The notes beneath the pieces were generated by a model. It ran no database searches. It was not told the DNA's origin and saw nothing but the letters and a program-made list of their open reading frames with translations. From assembly GCA_964552325.1 (NCBI GenBank), contig CAZKHA010000089.1:1-14189 (forward strand): DNA of 14,189 bases, read 5' to 3'. Position numbers and translations under genes: made by a program. Positions 7,600 to 14,189 of the stretch are shown in pieces; the stretch's first letter is position 1; every line of letters starts with the position of its first letter. Source of the stretch: CAZKCK01 sp964552325 (GTDB lineage Bacteria; Bacteroidota; Bacteroidia; Bacteroidales; TTA-H9).

Positions 7600-7712
7600 G
7601 TAATTTATACTATTTTCGTAATCAAACTAATAAGTCATTTTTCTGTTTGCTCTGTGCCGATACGAACGGTGGATGCGAAATTCTAGTTCATCTAAATGTA
7701 AAAACCACTTAC

Positions 7713-8588
7713 TTAGGCTTGCTTTTTATACGCTTTAAACGTATTCATAAGCAAGGCTACAATGGTCATAAATCCAACACCTCCAGGCACGGGTGTAATA
7801 AAGGATGCTTTTTTTGCCACTACATCAAAATCCACATCCCCAGTAATGTAGTATCCCTTTTCTTTGGTATCGTCGGGTATGCGGTGTATGCCAACATCAA
7901 TTACTACAGCACCTTCCTTTACCATATTGGCTTTAACAAATCCGGGTTGGCCGATGGCAGCAATCAGTATATCGGCTGAATGGCAGATTTCTTCGAGATT
8001 ATGCGTTTTGCTATGGCACAACGTAACGGTAGCATTGCCCGGGTAGCCTTTGCGCGACATTAGCAAAGCCATGGGAGTGCCAACAATATTGCTGCGACCC
8101 AGCACCACGCAATGCTTGCCTTCGGTTTCAATTTTATAGCGTTCAATAAGTTGGATTATCCCAAATGGCGTGGCCGGAATAAACGTAGGCAGGCCCATCA
8201 TTAGCTTGCCAATGTTTTGCGGGTGAAATCCATCTACATCCTTAGCGGGATTAATGCGTTGCAAAACCGTATTTACATTGATGTGTGCAGGTAGGGGAAG
8301 CTGAACAATATATCCATCCACTTCTTCGTCGTTGTTAAGGAAGTCGATAGTTGTTAGGAGTTCTTTCTCGCTGATGTTTTCGGGGAATCGATAAACAGAG
8401 GAGGTAAAACCGATTTCGCGGCAAGCTTTTTCTTTGCTGGCTACATAGGTTTGGCTGGCTCCATCTTCGCCTACCAATACGGCAGCTAAGTGGGGTGCAC
8501 GGTCACCACGGTCTATTATTTCAACTACTTCGGCTTTTAGCTCGTTCTTGATTAGTCTCGAAATTTCTTTTCCGTCAATAAGTTTCAT
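7713..8588 (-). CDS. folD: Bifunctional methylenetetrahydrofolate dehydrogenase / methenyltetrahydrofolate cyclohydrolase FolD
   Basis: FolD interconverts 5,10-methylene-THF, 5,10-methenyl-THF and 10-formyl-THF in the cytoplasm, supplying formyl groups for purines and initiator tRNA and reducing power as NAD(P)H. The 291-residue length fits bacterial FolD. The catalytic motif YxxxK is present as Y48-VAS-K52 in YVASKEKACREIG. VQLPLP (95-100) carries Q96, and KDVDGF (116-121) carries the conserved Asp119. The dinucleotide-binding site is VVLGRSNIVGTP (161-172). The C-terminal motif is PVPGGVGFMT (267-276), where the family usually has PGGVGPMT, so residue 273 is Phe instead of Pro. The ATG at 8588 is 29 bases after the small membrane-protein gene and the gene is probably the last of the ffh unit. 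Identification is secure. Confidence 0.97.
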   Translation of the reverse strand: MKLIDGKEISRLIKNELKAEVVEIIDRGDRAPHLAAVLVGEDGASQTYVASKEKACREIGFTSSVYRFPENISEKELLTTIDFLNNDEEVDGYIVQLPLPAHINVNTVLQRINPAKDVDGFHPQNIGKLMMGLPTFIPATPFGIIQLIERYKIETEGKHCVVLGRSNIVGTPMALLMSRKGYPGNATVTLCHSKTHNLEEICHSADILIAAIGQPGFVKANMVKEGAVVIDVGIHRIPDDTKEKGYYITGDVDFDVVAKKASFITPVPGGVGFMTIVALLMNTFKAYKKQA

Positions 8589-8617
8589 AAGCTATAATTT
8601 GAATAGGCAACTGATAA

Positions 8618-9025
8618 TTAGAGTTTAAGAAATTGATTGATTACAATAATGAAAAACACTACAATGCCCGAAACACGTATGAAAGTTGAAAGTTTGAACG
8701 CTTTTAAATACGCACCGGGATAGTTTTGTTGCTGCAACTTGCGCAATGTAATCAGCGACATCGAAATCATATATGCCCCAAAGCCACAAAAGTAAACAAT
8801 GGTTGCAATCCGTATGTCAACAAGTTTGAGGTACATCACCACTAAAAAGACGATCACCATGGCCAAAAGTACATACATGCCGGTTTTGCGTTCGCGTGAT
8901 GTCAGGTCTAAAAGACCCGCTTTTTGCTCGTTGCCGAGGCTTCGGCCAGCTTTGTCCATCACAATGCGTGAACCGAAAATGCTTCCTAAAAAAATTACTA
9001 CGGCAATTATAAAAAGGGTATCCAT
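8618..9025 (-). CDS. Small four-helix membrane protein of unknown function
   Basis: This 135-residue protein belongs to no family I recognise. It has four hydrophobic segments at about residues 4-21, 50-66, 72-92 and 110-131, separated by a charged loop (DKAGRSLGNEQKAGLLDLTSR, about 24-44) between helices 1 and 2 and a basic loop (TLRKLQQQNY, about 93-102) between helices 3 and 4. There is no cleavable signal peptide because the first hydrophobic stretch is followed by no A-x-A-like site. The ATG at 9025 is 10 bases downstream of the ffh stop and the gene ends 29 bases before folD, so all three are likely one transcript. The frame has no interruptions, and the clean alternation of hydrophobic and charged segments supports it as a true gene. 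Being behind ffh could mean nothing more than shared growth-linked expression. Confidence 0.82.
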   Translation of the reverse strand: MDTLFIIAVVIFLGSIFGSRIVMDKAGRSLGNEQKAGLLDLTSRERKTGMYVLLAMVIVFLVVMYLKLVDIRIATIVYFCGFGAYMISMSLITLRKLQQQNYPGAYLKAFKLSTFIRVSGIVVFFIIVINQFLKL

Positions 9026-9035
9026 GTTGCTGGTT

Positions 9036-10370
9036 TTAACGTTTGGTTTTGGTTTTCATGTTTTTAAGCATTTGTTTACCGCCACCAGTTGTCATCATTT
9101 TCATCATTTTGCGGGTGTCTTCAAATTGCTTTACTAAGCGGTTTACTTCTTGTATATCGGTTCCGCTGCCGGCGGCTATGCGTTTGCGGCGGCTTCCATT
9201 CAGCAATACCGGGTTCTTGCGTTCTTGTGGTGTCATCGATTGGATGATGGCTTCAATACCCTTAAAGGCATCGTCATCAATATCAACATCTTTCATCATT
9301 TTGCCCATGCCGGGTATCATACCCACCAAATCTTTGATGTTGCCCATCTTTTTAATTTGGTTGATTTGCTGCATAAAGTCATCAAAATTAAACTCGTCTT
9401 TGGCAAGTTTGCGTTGAAGCTTTTTGGCTTCTTCGGAATCAAACTGTTCTTGGGCACGTTCTACCAACGAAACGATATCTCCCATGCCTAAAATCCTGTC
9501 GGCCATACGCTCGGGATAGAAGATGTCGATGGCATCCATCTTTTCGCCGATACCCACAAATTTGATGGGTTTGTTTACCACACTCCGAATGGTTAAGGCT
9601 GCACCACCACGGGTGTCACCATCAAGCTTGGTAAGGATTACACCATCAAAATCAAGGCGGTCGTTAAACGCTTTGGCCGTATTTACAGCATCCTGACCAG
9701 TCATTGAGTCAACCACAAACAAGGTTTCGTGTGGATTGACGGCTTTTTTAATGTTGGCAATCTCGGTCATCATCTGCTCATCAATGGCCAAACGACCGGC
9801 GGTGTCGATAATGATAACTTGATGTCCATTTTGGTTGGCGTAAGCGATGGCATTTTTCGCGATTTTTACAGGATCGTTGTTGGTTGGTTCGCTGTAAACC
9901 TCCACATTTATCTGTTCGCCAAGCACTTTTAATTGATCAATAGCCGCGGGGCGGTAAACGTCGCAAGCAACCAGCAAAGGCTTGCGGCCACGTTTTGAAC
10001 TGATAAAGCTCGCCAGTTTGGCACTAAACGTTGTTTTGCCCGAGCCTTGCAAACCCGACATCAAGATGATGCTTGGTGTGGCCTTGATGTTGATTTCCGT
10101 TTTTTGGCCACCCATGAGGCTAGCGAGTTCATCATGAACAATTTTGATCATGAGTTGACCCGGGGAAACGGCTGTTAATACGTTCTGTCCTAAGGCTTTT
10201 TCTTTCACCTCATCAGTAAACTGCTTGGCAATCTTAAAGTTAACGTCGGCATCCAAAAGCGCTTTGCGTACTTCTTTTAGGGTCTCTGCCACATTGATTT
10301 CAGTAATATGACCTTGTCCTTTTAGGACTTTAAACGCTCTGTCGAGTTTTTCGCTTAAACCTTCAAACAT
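9036..10370 (-). CDS. ffh: Signal recognition particle GTPase Ffh (SRP54)
   Basis: Ffh binds the SRP RNA and the signal sequence of nascent inner-membrane proteins, then docks with FtsY at the membrane through GTP-dependent pairing. The 444-residue length is normal. The N domain (1-95) opens with MFEGLSEKLDRAFKVLKGQG. The G domain (about 96-300) has the P-loop GLQGSGKTT (106-114), DVYRPAA (137-143), DTAGR (189-193) and TKLDGDTRGG (247-256). The methionine-rich M domain (about 320-430) contains MIPGMGKMMKDVD and the RNA-binding segment GSRRKRIAAGSGT (392-404). It starts at the ATG at 10370, preceded by a TAnnTTTG promoter element about 44 bases upstream. It heads the run with the small membrane protein and folD. 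The SRP RNA gene is not seen in this window. Confidence 0.97.
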   Translation of the reverse strand: MFEGLSEKLDRAFKVLKGQGHITEINVAETLKEVRKALLDADVNFKIAKQFTDEVKEKALGQNVLTAVSPGQLMIKIVHDELASLMGGQKTEINIKATPSIILMSGLQGSGKTTFSAKLASFISSKRGRKPLLVACDVYRPAAIDQLKVLGEQINVEVYSEPTNNDPVKIAKNAIAYANQNGHQVIIIDTAGRLAIDEQMMTEIANIKKAVNPHETLFVVDSMTGQDAVNTAKAFNDRLDFDGVILTKLDGDTRGGAALTIRSVVNKPIKFVGIGEKMDAIDIFYPERMADRILGMGDIVSLVERAQEQFDSEEAKKLQRKLAKDEFNFDDFMQQINQIKKMGNIKDLVGMIPGMGKMMKDVDIDDDAFKGIEAIIQSMTPQERKNPVLLNGSRRKRIAAGSGTDIQEVNRLVKQFEDTRKMMKMMTTGGGKQMLKNMKTKTKR

Positions 10371-10413
10371 GTTATGGGGCTATTTTTCAGTTATTTTATG
10401 CAATTTGAGCCCG

Positions 10414-10421
10414 CAAAAGTA
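10414..10421 (-). promoter_or_regulatory. Candidate -7 element for ffh
   Basis: On the minus strand TACTTTTG (10421-10414) matches TAnnTTTG at every fixed position and is followed by CGG. It would start transcription near 10407, giving a leader of about 37 nt. No convincing -33 TTG is present 19-21 bases upstream, so this rests on the -7 box and its position in the divergent intergenic region. Confidence 0.5.
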
Positions 10422-10520
10422 CAAAAATTACCCCTTGGTTTGTTGTGGGTAAGCATAAACCCGAGCGCGATGCTGGGCTCCTAAAATGAAATAGCACGCT
10501 AGCAATCACGACTATACCTA

Positions 10521-10528
10521 TATCTTTG
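10521..10528 (+). promoter_or_regulatory. Possible upstream secondary -7 element for the secreted 1136-residue protein gene
   Basis: TATCTTTG matches the fixed positions of TAnnTTTG. No TTG lies at the expected -33 distance. It overlaps the TTG codon at 10526 that opens the longest version of the plus-strand frame. If active it would give a leader of about 125 nt. Confidence 0.3.
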
Positions 10529-10583
10529 AACTCTGATTTTGCTTGCCAAAAACCCAATTTTTATTGTAATACAAGTTCTTGCA

Positions 10584-10615
10584 TTGGCTTGCTGTCAATT
10601 CAATTGCTATTTTTG
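10584..10615 (+). promoter_or_regulatory. Bacteroidota-type promoter for the secreted 1136-residue protein gene
   Basis: TATTTTTG (10608-10615) matches TAnnTTTG at all fixed positions, and TTGG (10584-10587) lies 20 bases upstream, within the spacing seen for -33/-7 pairs in Bacteroidota. The predicted start near 10622 gives a leader of about 39 nt before the ATG at 10661, similar to the leaders predicted for ffh and the PAS gene. It lies inside the extended TTG-started frame, which argues that the extension is not translated. Confidence 0.55.
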
Positions 10616-10660
10616 CTCCTCCCAAACCATGCTAACCCAACTACACAAACCACCAACAAC

Positions 10661-13600
10661 ATGAATCGTATTTACCTGTTCGGCTTGCTGTTGCTTATTA
10701 ACCTAAACGCCTTTTCGCAACAACAGTATTTTGCATTCGATAGCATCCCGGGCCTTATCCAATCGTATAAGCCAGCCTATGATCAAAACTTTCCGGATTG
10801 GGCCAAAATGCTTTATCAACCCCAACTTAATGTTCATGATTTAGATTGGGATTATAGCGAATTTATGGCCAGCCATCCCGAAGCCAAATCACCCATTGTT
10901 AGGTACTATAAGCTTTGGCGAAGAGCGGTTGCTCCGTATGTGCAAGCAGATGGCTCCCTTGCCTTGCCCGATTATTCACAAGTTCAAACCGAATTCTTTA
11001 AGCAACAATCAAGCAGCAAATCAAATCAAACGAGCGATCTTTCAGCCTCCAATTGGACGTTTTTGGGTCCAAAGGAAACCTTTTGGCTCAACGAAAGCGG
11101 TTCATCCACAGCTCCTTTGTCCTGTCCTTGGCAGGTAAATGTTTATTCGTTTGATGTGGCTGCTTCAAATCCCCAAATATTGTATTGCGGCACCGAAACA
11201 GGCTTCGTTAATAAATCCACTGACAAGGGCTTGCATTGGGAGCAGCTTGCCCCCAGCTATATGTTCGGCGGTGGTGTAACGGCAGTGGCCGTGCATCCCA
11301 GCAATCCGGGCTTGGTGTATGTGGCTGCTGGAAACCAAGTACATAAAACCACCAATGGAGGGCAGGATTGGACACCCTTGTTAGCAGTAGGAAACCAGTT
11401 TCAGGCCGATCGTTTGTATATCGATCCCAATAATCCCGATAAAATTATTGCTTCTGCATCCAATGGGCTTTTTATAACTACCGATGGCGGGCTAAACTGG
11501 GTGCAAAAATGGACCTTGCCTGTGTATGATGCCGAAATAAAGCCCAATGATGGAAACATGGTTTTAGGCCTGACCAAAACTTCTGGAAAGTTTGCCGTAA
11601 TTGTTTCAACCGATGGAGGATCCAGCTTTCAAATCCAACCATCGTTCCCAACCAATGTGGTGGAATCATCCGGCGGATTATTGGCCATGACACCCGCAAA
11701 CCCCAACCTGCTGTTAGCCATCATGCTCAGCAGCAATAACACACCTTACCTTGTAAAAGGGGTTTACAGCGCGGGTAATTGGAGCTGGAGCCTGCTCGCT
11801 ACAGGGCAAACCACGGCTTTCCCAATGGATAATGGCCAAGGGTATTTCGATTTGGTGCTCGATATTTCGCCCGCAAACGAAAACATCATTTTGGTGGGCA
11901 CCACAACCTTGTTCAAATCAGTGAATGCCGGTGTTTCGTTTGCCGCGGTGGGCGGATATTATGGTGGGTTTAATATTCATCCCGACATCCAAGATTCGAG
12001 AATGCTTCCCAATGGCGATACTTGGGTAGCCACCGATGGCGGCATGAACCTGACCACCGATAATTTTGTGCTTCAATCCAATTATTTTGTAAGGGTAAAC
12101 GGTTTGATTGGTAGCGATATGTGGGGCTTTGACCAAGGCTGGAACGAAGACCTGGTGGTGGGTGGCCGCTATCACAATGGCAATACCGCACTGGCCGATT
12201 TTTATCAACCCAAGGCATTGCGCATGGGTGGGGCTGAATCGCCCACAGGATGGGTGTTGCAAGGCAAGCCCAGGCATGTGGCGTTTAACGATCTTGGCAA
12301 TGGATGGGTTTTGCCTTCTTCAGCAAGCACAGCCCCCGAGGGGCGGTTCATCTTCAGCAAATATCCCAACATGGAGGAATATGGTGGAAGACGCGGTAAC
12401 ATGGTGTTTCATCCAAATTATTATGGAACCATTTATCTGGGCGAAGGAACAGGCTTCTGGAAAAGCCAGGATATGGGCGTAAGCTGGGATTTGTTGCACG
12501 ATTTTGCAAGCCAGGTGCGTTATTTGCAAATCAGTTACAGCAATCCAAATGTTTTGTACGCCGATGTGGTGAACAAAGGTTTGTGCAAAAGCGAGGATGG
12601 AGGGCTTACATGGGTACAAAAGCCTTCACTCACAAGTCCGCCGACTGGCACAGCCTACTGGAAAGGGAAGCTGTTTATGGCCGTGTCTCCCTATGATGCC
12701 AACGTGGTTTATGCCTGTTTGATGAACGGAACTTGGTCAGCCGATGTGGGCAAGGTGTTTAAGTCAACCGATGGGGGCGATACCTGGGTGAATTATACCG
12801 GAACGGTTTCTGAACACTTAAAATGCATGGTAGTACAGCCCACTAGCGAACAAAAGGATTTGGTGTATTTGTTTACCAATGGCACCAATGGCAACGATGC
12901 ACAAGTTTTTTACCGTAAAGAGGGCATGGACGATTGGCTGCCATATGACAATGGATATCCTGCCGGTATGACCGTGAATATGGCCTTGCCGTTCTACAGG
13001 GATGGCAAATTGCGTGTGGGAGGCAACTGCAGTGTTTGGGAATCGGCCATGATGGAGCCGGAATTTACGCCAATCATCAATCCTTGGGTCGAAAAACCGT
13101 TGTATAATTGTATGTTAGATACACTTTATTTTGATGATCACTCCATGATGAACCATGCGGGTGTTAGTTGGCAATGGCAAATAACGCCCGAGCCTGCTTT
13201 TATCAGCAATCCACTTGCCAGAAACCCCAAGGTGGTGTTGGGTGCACCGGGCAGCTACGATGTTGCCTTAACCATTACCAAAAATGGGCAAACCTATTCA
13301 AAAACAATTCCGGGCATGGTTGCAGCCACCACTTGCCCATCCATCGAAGATTGCAGCAACCCCGATCAATTGCCAAAAAACGAATGGTCGTTGTTGTTTG
13401 TGGATAGCGAGGAGGTTAATTACCCTGGCCTGGCCACCATGAGCTTTGATGGTGATCCGGAAACCATCTGGCACACCCGCTGGAGCACGGGTAGCGATCC
13501 TTACCCGCATGAGATTCAGGTTGATTTGGGCGCAACCTACCGCATCTACAAGTTCACCTACCTCACACGACAGGATGGGGAAAATGGCCGGATAAAGGAT

Positions 13601-14071
13601 TATGAGCTTTTTATCAGTGAGGATAACCTCAATTGGGGCAATCCGGTTGCCACAGGCCAGTTTCAGAATACATCAGCCCCGCAAACCATTGACCTAGGCT
13701 CGGGTGTGATTGGAAAATATTTCCGGTTGGTGGCGCTATCTGAGGTCAATGGAAATCCTTGGGCTTCGGCGGCCGAGTTCAGTCTCGTAGGCTGTACTGA
13801 CTTAACCTATGGCGTGGACCAAACTTTCAACCCACAACAAATCACGGCTTTTCCAGTGCCAACCAACGGCTGGGTTCACCTGCCATTAGCTGATTCAGGC
13901 ACCTATGCCTACCAGGTTTTGGATGCTTCAGGGCGAATGGTTCAAACTGGCCAAGTCAACAGCAGCCACAACGGTTGTGAACTGGATTTGAATACCTTGA
14001 AAACGGGCATTTATACTTTAATCTTTGAAAAAGATGCCGTGAAATACCGGGCAAGGGTATCAAAAATTTAG
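10661..14071 (+). CDS. Secreted Asp-box propeller / PKD-like / F5-F8C (CBM32-like) / T9SS-sorted protein
   Basis: The 1136-residue protein starts at the ATG at 10661, directly before a signal peptide (MNRIYLFGLLLLINLNAFS, then QQQ). A longer frame from a TTG at 10526 would bury this signal and a promoter, so it is rejected. Residues about 20-125 look like an N-terminal pro-region. About 130-800 is one or two propellers with Asp-box/BNR motifs S/TxDxGxxW/F: STDKGLHW (186-193), TTNGGQDW, TTDGGLNW, STDGGSSF, SVNAGVSF, SQDMGVSW, SEDGGLTW and STDGGDTW (702-709). Then come a PKD-like domain (810-890, GSYDVALTITKNG), an F5/8 type C discoidin domain (897-1045, with FDGDPETIWHTRWS and IQVDLGATYRI), and a T9SS type A sorting domain (1059-1136, with FPVPTNGWVHLP, DASGRMVQTG and TLKTGIYTLIF). 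The Asp-box fold occurs in sialidases, sortilin and GH74 xyloglucanases; I cannot identify catalytic residues. Outer-surface or released carbohydrate/glycoconjugate binding is likely. Confidence 0.9.
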   Translation: MNRIYLFGLLLLINLNAFSQQQYFAFDSIPGLIQSYKPAYDQNFPDWAKMLYQPQLNVHDLDWDYSEFMASHPEAKSPIVRYYKLWRRAVAPYVQADGSLALPDYSQVQTEFFKQQSSSKSNQTSDLSASNWTFLGPKETFWLNESGSSTAPLSCPWQVNVYSFDVAASNPQILYCGTETGFVNKSTDKGLHWEQLAPSYMFGGGVTAVAVHPSNPGLVYVAAGNQVHKTTNGGQDWTPLLAVGNQFQADRLYIDPNNPDKIIASASNGLFITTDGGLNWVQKWTLPVYDAEIKPNDGNMVLGLTKTSGKFAVIVSTDGGSSFQIQPSFPTNVVESSGGLLAMTPANPNLLLAIMLSSNNTPYLVKGVYSAGNWSWSLLATGQTTAFPMDNGQGYFDLVLDISPANENIILVGTTTLFKSVNAGVSFAAVGGYYGGFNIHPDIQDSRMLPNGDTWVATDGGMNLTTDNFVLQSNYFVRVNGLIGSDMWGFDQGWNEDLVVGGRYHNGNTALADFYQPKALRMGGAESPTGWVLQGKPRHVAFNDLGNGWVLPSSASTAPEGRFIFSKYPNMEEYGGRRGNMVFHPNYYGTIYLGEGTGFWKSQDMGVSWDLLHDFASQVRYLQISYSNPNVLYADVVNKGLCKSEDGGLTWVQKPSLTSPPTGTAYWKGKLFMAVSPYDANVVYACLMNGTWSADVGKVFKSTDGGDTWVNYTGTVSEHLKCMVVQPTSEQKDLVYLFTNGTNGNDAQVFYRKEGMDDWLPYDNGYPAGMTVNMALPFYRDGKLRVGGNCSVWESAMMEPEFTPIINPWVEKPLYNCMLDTLYFDDHSMMNHAGVSWQWQITPEPAFISNPLARNPKVVLGAPGSYDVALTITKNGQTYSKTIPGMVAATTCPSIEDCSNPDQLPKNEWSLLFVDSEEVNYPGLATMSFDGDPETIWHTRWSTGSDPYPHEIQVDLGATYRIYKFTYLTRQDGENGRIKDYELFISEDNLNWGNPVATGQFQNTSAPQTIDLGSGVIGKYFRLVALSEVNGNPWASAAEFSLVGCTDLTYGVDQTFNPQQITAFPVPTNGWVHLPLADSGTYAYQVLDASGRMVQTGQVNSSHNGCELDLNTLKTGIYTLIFEKDAVKYRARVSKI

Positions 14072-14108
14072 ATTTGTTGCTTGTTTTTGAATTTGTGGGC
14101 CAAAGCAG

Positions 14109-14189
14109 TTAATCCCGAATCACCATGTTCTCGGGACAAAAGTCACGGGAGGTTTGTGCTTTCAAAAATTCGCAAACGCAAGCCGATTC
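14109..14189 (-). CDS. Possible C-terminal tail of a convergent gene (partial)
   Basis: The minus strand is open for 26 codons from the right edge to a TAA at 14111-14109, while the other two minus frames stop early. The tail reads with cysteines (ACVCEFL, RDFCPENMVIRD) and looks protein-like, but I do not recognise it. It would be convergent with the secreted-protein gene, 37 bases apart. A plus-strand frame from an ATG at 14124 is also open to the edge, so coding is not proven. Confidence 0.35.
   Translation of the reverse strand, partial: ESACVCEFLKAQTSRDFCPENMVIRD

Noticed and set aside
7555..7640. preQ1 riboswitch upstream of the propeller-queE unit
   Set aside because: The leader has a single simple hairpin and none of the preQ1-I conserved pseudoknot sequence.
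7600..7712. tRNA-like T-arm (CCG-TTCGTAT-CGG on the minus strand)
   Set aside because: The stem has only three pairs, and no acceptor, D or anticodon arms can be built around it.
9043..9417. Long plus-strand open frame antisense to ffh
   Set aside because: It lies wholly within ffh, has no domain signal and follows from codon bias of the real gene.
10452..10474. Inverted repeat AGCAT/ATGCT in the ffh upstream region
   Set aside because: Five-base arms with a 13-base spacer are expected by chance and no T-run follows.
10526..10660. N-terminal extension of the secreted protein from a TTG start
   Set aside because: It overlaps two promoter -7 boxes, and the internal ATG at 10661 starts a typical signal peptide.
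11918..12277. Minus-strand frame inside the secreted Asp-box protein
   Set aside because: Antisense to a confident gene; no start signal or recognisable domain.
14113..14136. Inverted repeat TCCCGA/TCGGGA as a terminator for the secreted protein gene
   Set aside because: The loop is 12 bases and no T-run follows on either strand; it also lies in the possible convergent reading frame.

Overview
The window looks like a chromosomal segment from a member of the Bacteroidota. Four things point there. Candidate promoters match the Bacteroidota -7 box TAnnTTTG. The start codons I examined have no clear Shine-Dalgarno sequence. One secreted protein carries a type IX secretion (T9SS) C-terminal sorting domain. 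A TPR / PD40-propeller / OmpA protein has the architecture of the T9SS-associated protein PorE. I cannot assign a genus.

Layout. Bases 1-10370 hold a run of minus-strand genes. In their direction of transcription (right to left) these are: ffh (signal recognition particle GTPase), a small four-helix membrane protein, folD (one-carbon folate enzyme), a hairpin, a secreted beta-propeller-like protein, queE (7-deazaguanine synthase), a periplasmic/outer-membrane TPR-PD40-OmpA protein, a UPF0316 (DUF5698/DUF2179) membrane protein, an isoprenylcysteine methyltransferase-like membrane protein, and a large PAS/GAF sensor protein that runs off the left edge. A 290-base divergent intergenic region (10371-10660) separates ffh from one plus-strand gene, a 1136-residue secreted Asp-box propeller / PKD-like / F5-F8C / T9SS-sorting protein. 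A short minus-strand open frame at the right edge may be the tail of a convergent gene.

Operon structure. Gaps of 10 and 29 bases link ffh, the membrane protein and folD. A gap of 4 bases links the secreted propeller to queE. Gaps of 24 and 10 bases link the OmpA protein, UPF0316 and the methyltransferase-like gene. The PAS gene has its own well-formed promoter. Three promoter candidates (PAS gene, ffh, secreted 1136-residue protein) predict similar 5' leaders of about 37-44 nt.

How the genes work together. Housekeeping functions (SRP targeting, folate, queuosine) are mixed with cell-envelope and secretion genes. Ffh delivers membrane proteins to the translocon. The two secreted proteins have Sec signal peptides, and at least one would then cross the outer membrane by T9SS, to which the PorE-like OmpA protein may be related. 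I see no phage, insertion sequence, CRISPR array, tRNA, rRNA or recognisable defence system. The most interesting material is the architecture of the secreted proteins and the sensor, rather than a clearly new system.
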